Part shown: piece after piece, positions 10,247 through 20,757 of the stretch
Position numbering within the stretch: position 1 is the stretch's first letter
Layout: the number at the start of each line of letters is the position of its first letter
Assembly (NCBI GenBank): GCA_011032825.1
Contig: JAADJZ010000009.1
Span: 496,001-560,000 of the forward strand
Origin: Massariosphaeria phaeospora
Taxonomy: Eukaryota; Ascomycota; Dothideomycetes; Pleosporales
Direction: 5' to 3'
DNA length: 64,000 bases
Program-made: the position numbers and the translations under genes
Notes under the pieces: generated by a model
Told to the model about the DNA's origin: nothing
The model's database searches: none
The model's input: the letters and a program-made list of their open reading frames with translations, nothing else

Positions 10247-13200
10247 ATGTCGAGCCACGGAAAAGTCCTCGATCTGCTCGACGACCGGTACCTGAAGCTC
10301 GTCCAAGATGTCACCGGCAACATTGAGCCACTCCCCTCGCTTTACCCGTACGAAGAGTACGCCGAGTGTGTGATCGTGTACCAGATGGACACCAACCACG
10401 AGATCTTCATGGGCCTCATCCAGGACTTCGCGAATCGCTCGGCGCAAGAGAGCAAAAGGGAGTTGTGGTTCTGGTGTGTGCAATGGGACGTCGATAGTAC
10501 CAGCAGCGCGCCCCCAGTCTCCAAAAAACTGCGAGTCGAGGGAGCCATGGCGCCGCCTCCTGCACCACAGCCGCCAAGGCCCGCATACACTGTCTTCGAG
10601 CGTCGATTCCTCAGCGCCGAGCTCTACAAAGAGGAAGACCTGCTCCGGCTCTTGATCGACATCGTACAGGCGCCCAGTTCCAAAGTACCCAACTTCATTG
10701 AATTCCTGTACACTTACATCGATTATTATGAAGGCGACGGCAAGGCCTTGGTGGCTGCTCTCAGGAGGGAAATCCCTAGCCTGTGGGACTTCGAGCGCCA
10801 CCCCCAACTGCTCAACGGTACACTGAATCAGAAACTGAAGGACGCCAAGGACGGCAAGCCAGACCAGAGTGATGACAAGGACAAGGACTTCGGTTCTGCG
10901 ATCCGCGACTTGGACAAGAGCGTTCGAATGAAGCCAGACTTGGCCGCACTCGAGCGGCGGGCCGAGGAGAGCGAACGCATGCAATACAGGGAAGTCAAGT
11001 TCGGACTGCAGCCGAAGACGGGAGATGAACCTTTACCTCCACTGTTCAACGTGCCTGTAGAACCAGACAAGCGCCGACGGTTCTACGCCGCCTGCTTCAA
11101 GTCTCGCCAGCGGGCCATCTTTCTGCTTACCGAGGCTGGCATTAGTATGGACAAGATCAGAAACTACCGCATGCTTCAGGAAGCGCACCCCAAAGACACA
11201 CCTGAACTCGGAAATGGAAACGGACTACAGCATTACTTCAAGGACCAACCATGGGCTTCACGTGATAAAGCGGAGAAAAACAGAATGGCTGCACTGCAGG
11301 ACAAGTACACAGAGATATCGATCAGCAACAGGCTTGCCCGCGAGGCAGAAATAGCAGCACATAGTGCAGCAACCAGAAACTCACAATCCGGAGTCGGTAC
11401 GCCTGCATCTACGCAACTGTCACTCCCACCCCCGCTCATCCCGTCCACGCCACTGTACACAGCGCCCCTACCCCTTCATCGCCCGGATCGGGTAGATGAG
11501 ATCTATGCAAAAACCCATACTCGATCCAAGAAAAAAGAACCAGCGATCCCCCTTCAATCATTTCCTAAGCCGATTAGGAAGAACTTGAAGTCAAAGCTGG
11601 CTGCTCATGCTCGTGAGGCAGCGGAAGCTGGAGATGACGCCAGTGACAGCGATGAATCGGTAGATTCGATAGATTCGATGCAGTATGAGTATAGTGGAGA
11701 CGATATTGACCCGGACGAGAGGGATGATTCGGACGACGACGATGCTCCTGACCATCCAACGGGCGGACCTTCCATTATTGCGCCCCAGGTTGCCACCGAC
11801 CTAGCCGTGCCGCATCCGCCGACACTGCCACAGCAAGCTCCCTCAACACCGGATATTCCGTCGCTTTTGCGCAATCTCAATCTCACAGAATGGCACCGTT
11901 TGTTGCCCGTGTTGAACGGAACAAGGCCGCAACAGGCACTTGAGGGTCATTCTGCGGCACCGCGAGATGGGGTTCAGCCTTCTGCAAGTGGATCGTCGGC
12001 CTCTGCAAGCGGACGACCTCCTTTTGCCCCTCCAGCTACTATGTTGAATCAAGCTTCAGCTGCGCCCTACGGACCTAGTCAGCTACCTCGGCCCCCAGCT
12101 CAACTGTACGGCAACACTGTGGCTGGAGGTAGCCAACCTCAGACTTCGCTTCCAATACGTACTCCACCGCCAATGCGTGTTCCGCTTGCCGATGGTGCGA
12201 ACCGATCGAATATTGTCAGGTATCCTTCAGCGAACCAGTTCGCTGGAGGATATTTCGCCAATCTTCCAGCAGCAGCAATCGCGTCGAGTAACAATAACAA
12301 TCATGCGTCGATGCCGATCGGGGACGTATACAGGCCCGTGAATTTAGAAACCCTGGCTCTAGGCCAGCAAGCTTACGGAAGTGGAGGTACTCCAGCTACT
12401 ACACAGGCGCCTGGTCAGATTGGCCCACCACCACCATTGCAAGCTCCTCCGACGATGACACTAGCTCAATACCGACAGCAACAAGCCTCAAGTCGGGAAG
12501 CTCTCGACCGTGCTATTGGATCCGCAAGTCAAGAGAGCCAGCGTCCGTCAATTCTTGCTGAATGGCAGCGAACAATGGCCGCCCAGGGTCTCCTAGGTTC
12601 AACGCAACGTCCTCTTGGTTCAATGCAAGCACCAGGTTATACTGCTCCAGCACCACCCATCCCGCCACGCGAGCGTCCGTTGTCCTTTGATGAGTGGCAA
12701 CGAAGGCAGGACGGCGAAGATGCTCTAGATTCGACACAAGCACCAGAAGATGCTGGTTCAGCAGCACCCAACCCGTCACGCGAGCGTCCAATCCCCTTCG
12801 CTGAATGGCAGCAAAGGCAGGCAGCGGTAAACCCCACGGAATTGACGATGAGTTTCGCCAACAGACTTTCCCCAGCCCTAGTTGGAAGATGGCAGCAGCC
12901 TGCGTTTCCACCCCATCAAGTCTCAGTACTTCTGCAACACGATGTCGAGTGGGCACCCCGAGCACCCCAAATCAACGTTTCCGCACCACCTCCCACGCAA
13001 CCACCCAACATCCCCCGCGGCAAGGCCCCAGCCCCCCAACCCAAAGTGTCCCCATTCGCGGAATCCCCTCACGGTATCCCCATCCAGATCTACTTCCCGA
13101 GAGTCCACATCTTGGACGGCAGCTCCACCCCCACAGACGCCCTCCTCCTCGGCTACACCCGCCCCGGCTCCGGCAAAATCGTACTCTCGAAAGCGGTATT

Positions 13201-13711
13201 TCTACCCGTATCCGTGTGGCAAAACACGCTGCGGCGCGTGCGCGTGGGCGCCTACACAGTCCTAGAATCGTACCCTGCACCCCAAAACCACCCGCTGATG
13301 CAGCACATGGTCCACCAGCGGCTCCGACCCCCCATGCAGCACAAGGCGCACGCGAACAACGTGCACAAGCACGTTTACGACAAGCTCGCGCAGGCCTACG
13401 CCATCATGGCGAACAGCGCGGACCGCGAAGACGAGCTCACGAAGCGGTGGCGCGTAACGCCCGGGCCGATGACGGCGCGGGAGCGGGGCGCGGTGTGGGA
13501 GGGTTGGGGCGCGTGGGTGGATCGCGAGATTAATATGAGTAGGGAGGAGAGGAGGGATGCGTTTAATGCGGATAGGGAGGAGGTGTTGAGGGTGGAGGGC
13601 GAGAGTGATGATGAGGAGACTAAGTTGGATAAGATGAGGGCGAAGGAGATTGAGGAGTTGCTGGATGCGGAGGATTGGACTAGTGATGAGGATATGGGCG
13701 ATTCGGACTAG
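10247..13711 (+). CDS. Large acidic, proline-rich protein of unknown function
   Basis: Single exon, 1154 residues from MSSHGKVLDLLDD, chosen because it follows a CA-rich leader. I do not recognise the family. The first 370 residues look globular and helical (YEEYAECVIVYQMDTNHEIF, FIEFLYTYIDYYEGDG, RRRFYAACFKSRQRAIFLLTE). An acidic Ser/Asp tract follows (DASDSDESVDSIDS, DIDPDERDDSDDDDAPD), then a 350-residue Pro/Gln/Ala-rich linker. Three repeats of the form RPxxxxEWQ lie near residues 775-870 (SILAEWQR, SFDEWQRR, PFAEWQQR). The C-terminal 220 residues are again folded-looking and highly charged (TKRWRVTPGPMTARERGAVWEGWGAW) with an acidic end. The acidic/charged make-up suggests a nuclear chromatin or transcription factor partner, but that is inference. 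Confidence 0.8.
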   Translation: MSSHGKVLDLLDDRYLKLVQDVTGNIEPLPSLYPYEEYAECVIVYQMDTNHEIFMGLIQDFANRSAQESKRELWFWCVQWDVDSTSSAPPVSKKLRVEGAMAPPPAPQPPRPAYTVFERRFLSAELYKEEDLLRLLIDIVQAPSSKVPNFIEFLYTYIDYYEGDGKALVAALRREIPSLWDFERHPQLLNGTLNQKLKDAKDGKPDQSDDKDKDFGSAIRDLDKSVRMKPDLAALERRAEESERMQYREVKFGLQPKTGDEPLPPLFNVPVEPDKRRRFYAACFKSRQRAIFLLTEAGISMDKIRNYRMLQEAHPKDTPELGNGNGLQHYFKDQPWASRDKAEKNRMAALQDKYTEISISNRLAREAEIAAHSAATRNSQSGVGTPASTQLSLPPPLIPSTPLYTAPLPLHRPDRVDEIYAKTHTRSKKKEPAIPLQSFPKPIRKNLKSKLAAHAREAAEAGDDASDSDESVDSIDSMQYEYSGDDIDPDERDDSDDDDAPDHPTGGPSIIAPQVATDLAVPHPPTLPQQAPSTPDIPSLLRNLNLTEWHRLLPVLNGTRPQQALEGHSAAPRDGVQPSASGSSASASGRPPFAPPATMLNQASAAPYGPSQLPRPPAQLYGNTVAGGSQPQTSLPIRTPPPMRVPLADGANRSNIVRYPSANQFAGGYFANLPAAAIASSNNNNHASMPIGDVYRPVNLETLALGQQAYGSGGTPATTQAPGQIGPPPPLQAPPTMTLAQYRQQQASSREALDRAIGSASQESQRPSILAEWQRTMAAQGLLGSTQRPLGSMQAPGYTAPAPPIPPRERPLSFDEWQRRQDGEDALDSTQAPEDAGSAAPNPSRERPIPFAEWQQRQAAVNPTELTMSFANRLSPALVGRWQQPAFPPHQVSVLLQHDVEWAPRAPQINVSAPPPTQPPNIPRGKAPAPQPKVSPFAESPHGIPIQIYFPRVHILDGSSTPTDALLLGYTRPGSGKIVLSKAVFLPVSVWQNTLRRVRVGAYTVLESYPAPQNHPLMQHMVHQRLRPPMQHKAHANNVHKHVYDKLAQAYAIMANSADREDELTKRWRVTPGPMTARERGAVWEGWGAWVDREINMSREERRDAFNADREEVLRVEGESDDEETKLDKMRAKEIEELLDAEDWTSDEDMGDSD

Positions 13712-14825
13712 GGGTTGATGGAGCTGGATGGCTGATTGGGTTGGGAGGGCCGAGTGCGAAGTACGAAAGGCGATGAACGGTGTGGTTAAATGGGTGATTG
13801 AGTGCGATGACTCAAGGATATCATCATATGCTCTCCAAACTTGGAATCCTCCACAGCTAGAGGAGATGTGTGCGCGGAGACACTTTCGTCGAACAACATG
13901 TAGTTCCTGGCAACGCGTCAAGTCTACGAAGACATCGACGCCATGAATACATCAAGATCAGATCTCCAATTGCCTCGGACACAAAAATTCCGGAGTGCAG
14001 AACACCAAATAGAAGCAAATAGAATCAAGGCATCTCTACGATTTTGCGTACTTTTTTGCTGTCGAGTTAGCTTTCTTATTGTACTCGCTCTCGCAATTGT
14101 ATATATTGTTAAAGCGTTGCTCATGCTGCGACTTTTCGTTCGAAGTACACAGCTCTAACCGCTTCTCTGTCCCTTCGCGGGAAGGAAAACGTCCATTGTC
14201 TCGTTCCGACGTCCGTGTCAACACTGCAGTGCAGTGCAGCGCCCACTCTCTCCCGCGCGCTCCTTTCGTCCGTCTACTACTCTCTCAATTCATGCTCAAC
14301 CTATCCAACAAGCCACCCTGCCGTGGTACCTTCCCCATACCCATGCCCATGCCCTCCCCTTCTCTCGACGGAAACCCCGCCGTTGGGCTGCCTGGTGGGT
14401 CACTAGTTCCTGCTACAGTTGACTGGGTATCAGAGTCTGGCCCTGCTACGCTAGATCGTCGTCGCGCGCATATCACATTGCGTTGAGCAGTCCTGACAGA
14501 TGGATATACTCCATTCAAGTATGTGTGTGTACTGAGTGAGGTATGAGGGGCTCTGTACCACCATCTGTGTTTCTGGCGCTTTTTGAAAAATAGACCATGA
14601 TATATACTCTAGGGCTATCTATCGCCTTTCGTAGTCTGCTTTTCGTGGACGCTCCATAGAAACCAATGAACAGATAGAAACAGATTTTTGTGATTAACCC
14701 AACCCAATGCTCAAGTGGTATCAAAGTAGTAAGAAAATGCTAAGCTAAATCCGACCCCAGGAAATGCTCATGAAAGCGGTGCGATGCCATGCCAAGTTTC
14801 AAGTTCAGTCAACCATATCCCAATC
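13712..14825. other. Convergent intergenic region
   Basis: About 1.1 kb between the stops of the acidic protein (+) and the S41 protein (-). It is mixed in composition, with a CT-rich stretch near 14240-14380. The small open frames overlap each other in several phases and look random. Confidence 0.35.
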
Positions 14826-17185
14826 CTACAGGAAAGCCATCACCACCGTCAAACCCACTGCCACCATCACACTGCCCACCCTCAATCCACTCGCCGCACC
14901 TTTCTTATCCCCGTTCCCATTTTGTCCCGCCACCGCATTCTCGTCCGTCGTCGACCCACTCCCGCTCGGATCAGGCAGATTCTCATCTTTGACCTCGCTC
15001 GCCCCGAACGGCTTCCACCCGCCACTAATCGCGCTCTTGTGCGCCGTGCTGCCCTCGACACACTTCGTATCGTCCTGGAACGCATCCCACGCCTGCTTCC
15101 ACGCCGCATCGGGGTCCGCGAACGTCGATGCCGTGTAGAAGATCTTGCAGTCTGCGGCCTCGTAGATGAACTGCAGGGGCGTGGCCGATGTGTCGCCTTT
15201 GCGGATTTGGTCCTGGGACTGCACGCGCGAGGATGCGTCGCCCGCGCGGATGAGGACTTGTTCTACGGACGCGAGGTCTTTGACTTTCTGGCTGGGGAGC
15301 AGGCTGGGGTCACGGAGTTCCTCGGTGATGTTTATCAACGTAGACGCGTAGTAGGGGTAGAAATACAGGGGGATGACTTCGCCGCCCTTGGTGCCCGCCA
15401 CGACCTGGATGGGCCCGGTTTCGGCGCGGCCGCCGACGGTGATGGATTTGACGCCGGCGATATTCTTCAGTTCTTCGTGGAAGGAGACGCAGGCGCTGCC
15501 GCAGAGAGCGTCTGTGTACATGACGATGTTGGAGGCCTGGAAGGGCGTAGGGCGCGAGGTGCTGTTGAGGAAGGCAAAGCCGGGCGGGATGACGGAGATG
15601 AGGTTGTCATTAGAGTACTGGAGTTCGTTAGTGGGCGTTTTGACGAAGGGTTGACCATATGATAAGGACTTACGTTGTATCGCATCAAGGAAGTAAAATT
15701 GTCCGAGTTGAGCTTGTAGGGCCCGTCGAAGTCGTCGAAGCTTCCCCAAGTTTCCCCCTTAGGAGTCTCGAATTCCCAGTATGCCCAATACCGGTAGGTT
15801 TCCTCGATTTTTCCCATGGCCCATCTCTCGTACCGACGTTCGAGGGTATCGTTCTTGTGGATTGCTTCGACTACATTGCCGATCGAGATGAACTCCTCAG
15901 TTGCACGATAACGCTGGCCGGAGAAAGGTTCCTGTTCTGGGAAGAGTTGCATGAAGGCGTCCAGAAGAAGATGGGTTGCTCCTCCGCCGTTCTCACGAAG
16001 ATCGATGATGAGCTTTTCTTTCTTTTCGCTGATGCACTTGGCTAGAAATTTTTGAATGGCCGCCTGGAAATTGTCACCAGTGGCGTCAGACTCGGGCGCG
16101 AACGTTATGATCTTGAGGACGGCAACATTGTCATAGCCGTTGCCGTTTAGAAAATACCCGGCAATAGCACCGCTATCATCCTCGACGACGGCATCTGCAT
16201 AACCGGAGCTAGGAATCTCTTGGCGTTTGTGAAGGTAATTTATATGATGTGGAATGAGCGGCTTGTGGCCAAGGTGACCAGGGTTGCTCTTCGGGTCCAG
16301 AGAGGTCTTCGCATTAGCTTCCGGAGACATACCAGAAATGGAACCGGTACAGAAATTCTCGAAGAACGATTGGCCGTCAAACACTCCGGTGAAGTCCTGG
16401 TTTGCCTCAGCAATGCTTTCGATGACGACTGAGGTGCCATTGGCAAAGGTGACATTCGTAGATGCACCATCGTAGTTTGTTTGTCTGTAGAAGGCTCCCT
16501 TGGTCAATGTGTCACCTTTGGCAAGCAACGAGTTGAACCCTCCGTCGGTGTCGATATACTGCTCGCCCACAGCTAGCTTCTTCAAGTACTCGAAAGCTTC
16601 CACGCCGTTGATAGCTGTGATCTCGGATACGTCAGAGCTAACATTCAGAAGCGTAGCATCGCTAAACTCGTAGAGTTTAGGTAGTGCCTTTCCATCTTCG
16701 GAGATCGAAACAACGCTGAATAATCGGTAAAATGAGAAGATTTGAAGGATGTCCGGTTGGTAGTTGAAATGGTAGTTTCCAGTTCGTATAGTGATGTTTT
16801 GAATTGCCAGTTGAACAGCGTACTCGCTCGAGAAGGACTCCAGATTCGCCTTAACGTTGTCCAGCTCTTTCTCAATGTCTATCGGGCCCCACTCCCATTC
16901 GGCTGGCGGATTCTTAAGCCAAGATATCTCTGATTGCCACTGCCAGACTAATTTCAACTCATCGATGAGCTTGGAGTTTCCTTGCACGTCAACTGGTACC
17001 GAATCCAGACACTCAAATGCGGTTTGCGCGGGGATGGCAGTTTCGAAGGCGGCCGCTGCACTGGCAACAATACCACAAGGCTCATCGGTTGTCGAGGTTG
17101 GTCTAGGCCGAACTGCGCTTGTCGATTCGTCGCTTTGTGCAGCAACCAAGGCAACAGAAGCAAGAAACAAACTTTGCGCCCACAT
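14826..17185 (-). CDS. Secreted S41-family peptidase-like protein, probably GPI-anchored
   Basis: Two exons on the minus strand, 17185-15674 and 15617-14826, joined by a 56 bp intron with a GTAAGT donor; 767 residues. MWAQSLFLASVALVAAQ is a clear signal peptide. Many N-x-S/T sites follow. The region LIIDLRENGGGATHLLLDAF is the substrate-strand block of tail-specific (S41) peptidases, and exon 2 carries TDALCGSACVSFHEE, where Ser545 sits at the position of the S41 nucleophile. The C-terminus is small residues then a hydrophobic stretch (SGLRVGSVMVAVGLTVVMAF) with no charged tail, as in GPI-anchor signals. Expected role: extracellular or wall-bound protein processing. Catalytic competence is inferred only from the motif. 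Confidence 0.82.
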
Positions 17186-18471
17186 TGTTGTGGTGCGGAT
17201 TGTACGAAAGGCTGAGAGCTGAAGGCAACAATCCTCGTATTGCAAAACACGAAGGCGAGACGGAAGAGAGATCAACAACCACAAAAGAGAAAACTGACGG
17301 CGGAAACAGTCACAGAGACCGCCAGGCTGTGAATAAAGGTCGAACGACGGGCGCAAAGGATATTTAATGAACAAGCACGAGAGGCTGATGTCTACCTACC
17401 TAGTCAGCCGTCCATCCCGATGCGGGCTGGTGCGGCGCCCACTGACTAGCAAAAGGGGAACGCCTGATATGCCGCGGTTCTCGACGCAGCACAAGGCTGA
17501 AGGCTCCAGGCGACTAACGAAGGCCAATCATCGTACCTAGACGAGCGGTCTATACTGAACCTGTCTCATCGCTCGTTGATTCCTCCACAGGCTGCCCAAG
17601 ATGGCTGAGGACTCCGCCGCCAAACGAGGCGCATGAGTCTCTGGATTCTAGGCAATGGGCTCGGTCGAAGAGTCACTGTACGGAGTACGTGCGGCTGTGG
17701 AAACTCCAATGACGCTGGGCTGGCCGGGGCCGCTTGCGTGCATATGGACGGCTAATAATAACAGCCCATGCCGTGATCTCCGCGAATACGAGTTTCGTAG
17801 ATGATGGGTCGAATTGCGCGGTGGTTGTCCACCACTCGGTCTGTCGCTGTTCAACTCTCTCCTCGTTTAGCTGTCGCGCATCCATTGAAGATAAACTCAG
17901 TCGCTTTGCAAAACTGGCGACAGAGCGTAATGAACACGAGACTCAAAGGATCGAAGGAGGTTGCCTGGACGAAGCGTCAAGGGGGGAGTGCGTCACTAGT
18001 CCCAATCGAGGAAGGCGTGGCGCAAGCTTCCATCTGAAGAGAGTTTGGCCGACATCCGACGCGAACCCCACACGTCCAGCAAGGCCATCTATTACTTCCG
18101 TACGGAGTACACGACGTTCTATTCCAGCTGCACGACTGTCGTCAGTCCTGACAGGAACACGGCTGTATCTTGTGTACATGTGCTAGACGCCCGCGCAAAC
18201 ACCATCGCCCTCAACCATCGATATGACTCTACCAGACACTAGCATCCTCGAAGAGCAATGCACCGGCTTTGCTGACATGTAGCTCCAGACGAGGTACGGC
18301 TTGCCCGGTAGATGATGACCCCAAATGCTGACCGTGTTGGATGCAGACGAAGCAAAGTGCGGGTAGCACCTACAAGCCTTGTCAACGTCCTCAGACACCC
18401 CGCCACAACCGCGAATTTGTAAAGGACAACCCCGGCCTGATTAGAGATAGATAGAGGATGAAGCCACACCC
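17186..18471. other. Intergenic region S41 / Aurora kinase
   Basis: About 1.29 kb between the S41 start and the Aurora kinase stop, both minus-strand genes. It holds two copies of TACGGAGTA (17679 and 18101), and a third overlaps the Aurora stop codon at its right edge. No coding candidate is convincing. Confidence 0.4.
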
Positions 18472-19812
18472 CTACTCCGTACCGTCCGGATCCACCAGAC
18501 GACCAGACGACCGCAAGCCAGACTCAGCCAACCTATGGCAGTGCTGTCCGATCCAAGCATGTTGGAGAACCGCATCCAGGGACATGCGCTTCTCAGCATC
18601 CAAGTTCAACAGCTGTTTCGCTCGTCAGTTATCGTTAAAGCTAGCCGGGTACACGTCTGCGCCCTACCTCCAGAATGAACTCTTCGGCTCCTTTCGAGAT
18701 ATGCGACGGGAATTTGATCTTCCCTTTAAATTTGGCGATCTTCTTCTCCGTGGCCTTCTCGCTCTTCATCTCAAACGGAGGCCGGCCAACTAGCAACTCG
18801 TACGTCAAGACACCGAGGCTCCATCGATCGACGGCATTCGAGTAGAACTCTTCCTCTTTCCCCGGCTTCATCCGCATGATAGCCACCTCTGGCGAAAGAT
18901 AATCCAACGTTCCGCACACGGTCGACCGGAACCCCGACGCAGAGTGCACGCTGTATCCGAAATCTGCGAGCTTGATCTCGTTGTGGAGACCAAGCAGAAT
19001 ATTCTCCGGCTTGATATCGCGGTGCATGATCTTCTTACGATGCATATACCGCAAAGCTTCCGCCATCTGCGCAATGTAATGCGCAGCAGCATGCTCATGG
19101 AACCGGCCTTTTGGCTGCTTCTTCAGACGCGAATACAGGCTACCTCCGGGTGCGTATTCTAGGATTAGATATATGCTGCTGTCGTCATGGAACCAGGCGA
19201 AAAAGCGAAGGATGTTTGGATGCGCGAGATTCTGGTGGACTTCCAGCTCACGTCGAACCAGAGTCTCCCCCTCGTCGCCCGCACATTGAGCTTTCTTGAT
19301 CATCTTTATGGCACAGATGTAATTGGTATCCTTATGGCGAGCGAGAAAGACCCGACCGAACTTACCGCGACCAAGCGGACGCCCAAGCTCGAAATTGTGG
19401 AGGTCAACGGTAGGGTGCGGCCCCAGGAGAGAGCCATGAATGGTAGGCTCTTCTCCCGCGGGCGCTGATGCCGTAGTAGAATGTGCCTCTTCATCTACTC
19501 TAAGATCTTCTAGTATTTGCTCGACCATTTGACGCGTAGAGGTGAGTGGTTTTGTATTCGTAGCTGTCGCTGTCGCTTTCGTTTGTGCCCGTGTCTTTGT
19601 CTGCTTGGGCTTGTGCTTGTTCTTTTGCGCTTTCAGAACACCAATCTTAGCCTCGATATTCGCGAACTATTTCATAATCAGGAAAGAGATAAAACCATGG
19701 CATGGGTCCGTCTCACTGTGGACTTGATGCTATCAAGAATGGATGCGACGTCTCGAGAAGGCCGAGCGTTCGCCGATGCGCCTCGCTTTGCTATTGGCTT
19801 TCTCGGCGCCAT
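18472..19812 (-). CDS. ipl1: Aurora-family Ser/Thr protein kinase
   Basis: Three exons on the minus strand: 19812-19717, 19666-18668 and 18612-18472; 411 residues. The short first exon (MAPRKPIAKRGASANARPSR) was recovered by joining a GTGAGA donor to a TAG acceptor, which restores a basic, coiled N-terminus ending in DSIKSTFANIEAKIGVLKAQ. Kinase features: GRGKFGRV loop (about 131-138), Lys153 in CAIKMIKK, HRDIKPEN with Asp249, DFG at 267-269, and the activation loop RSTVCGTLDYLSPEV with Thr281, the Aurora signature. Expected role: catalytic subunit of the chromosomal passenger complex, correcting kinetochore attachment and driving cytokinesis. The last codons (Thr-Glu-stop) lie in a TACGGAGTA motif, so the C-terminal end may be lineage-specific. 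Confidence 0.92.
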
Positions 19813-20757
19813 AGATGGGTGCTTGTGTTATGGTGGATCGTCGAGAGCGGTTGACTCAACCGAGTAAGAGAGCTGGTGATAAGGCAGGTTGTGGAGGAGC
19901 CTCGAGTAAAAAGATCCCTGTGCAGCATGTTGTATGAAGCCCTGGTTGGCCCAACACGTCGTTGTAGCAACATGGGTGCCTCACGCCTCACGTAGTGCCG
20001 CGACCGCCGTCACCGCAGCGCACAGTTCCGCGCCCATGACCACGCCAAGCCCAGACCCACTCACGCGAAAACGCGCGCCCCACACCACAATCAGCTCAAA
20101 TCCACAAAAGACTACTATATATATTTAAATATTCTCAAAATCTGTCACTAACAAAACAGGAACAAAACAAACCTGCGTAGTTCGGACAGAGGGCGCCTGG
20201 CACACGACAACATGGGCTGACCATGCCAGGGGGCGACGCCCTGTGTTCGAGCCCCGGTCTCAACACAGTTGCATTCGAAAGTCGTCGGGTTAGCAGCTAC
20301 GCAGGGGGGGTGAGTATTTTTTTGCCAATATTGTTTTTTTGTTTAGAATTTTTTTACTGTCTTTTTGGGGGAGATATGAGGCTCTTGTTGCAGGTGTAGT
20401 GCAGATAACGTAGGGATGTTACAGCCGGAGCCCTGGAGCTCTTACACTGTGTACTATGTATACCTTTGTATGCTTCTAAGACACTGTAACTTCCTTTCTA
20501 CGCATGCGGAGACTTACGGATACTACTGGCTATAAGTTTGTTTCCCCTGCTAGCTAAGAGAAACCTAGTAGATGGTTAGAGGTTTGCTGTTGATAGACAT
20601 AATTTAGTGATATATTGAGGGATGTCAATACGCTAGCGGGCTGTAGTAGTGCCAAAGCTTTATCTCCTGGTCCTCCACGGCTATACTTTGGATAATCATA
20701 CAATATATACACACCTGCTATGGCTTACCTATCCCTCTTCCATTACCTACGCCTATA
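19813..20757. other. Intergenic region Aurora kinase / PPCDC
   Basis: About 945 bp between the Aurora start and the stop of the next minus-strand gene. The left part should be the Aurora promoter. The middle carries the tRNA-derived structured element. From 20320 to 20720 the sequence is AT-rich with T7 runs at 20317 and 20334, and could be old, mutated repeat sequence. Confidence 0.4.
20171..20323 (+). ncRNA. Possible tRNA-derived Pol III element (SINE-like or tRNA pseudogene)
   Basis: A box A-like TAGTTCGGACAGAGG (20178-20192) is followed by a 5-bp arm CCTGG/CCAGG (20196-20200 and 20226-20230) resembling an anticodon stem with an intron-sized loop, then a B box-like TGTTCGAGCCCC (20244-20255), in tRNA order. 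The T-stem has one mismatch, the expected anticodon-loop T33 is missing and the usual acceptor stem does not pair, so it is not an intact tRNA gene. Instead the outer edges form a perfect 9-bp inverted repeat (20172-20180 with 20297-20305), and ten bases at 20186-20195 nearly pair with 20237-20246. A T7 run at 20317-20323 could terminate Pol III. Transcription is inference. Confidence 0.35.

Noticed and set aside
10106..10984. 292-codon minus-strand frame opposite the acidic protein
   Set aside because: Antisense shadow; the plus frame is far longer and continuous.
12805..13533. 242-codon frame inside the large acidic protein
   Set aside because: Pro/Arg/His-rich shadow of the main frame, without independent features.
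14784..15662. 292-codon plus-strand frame opposite the S41 gene
   Set aside because: Antisense shadow of the second S41 exon, which carries recognisable family motifs.
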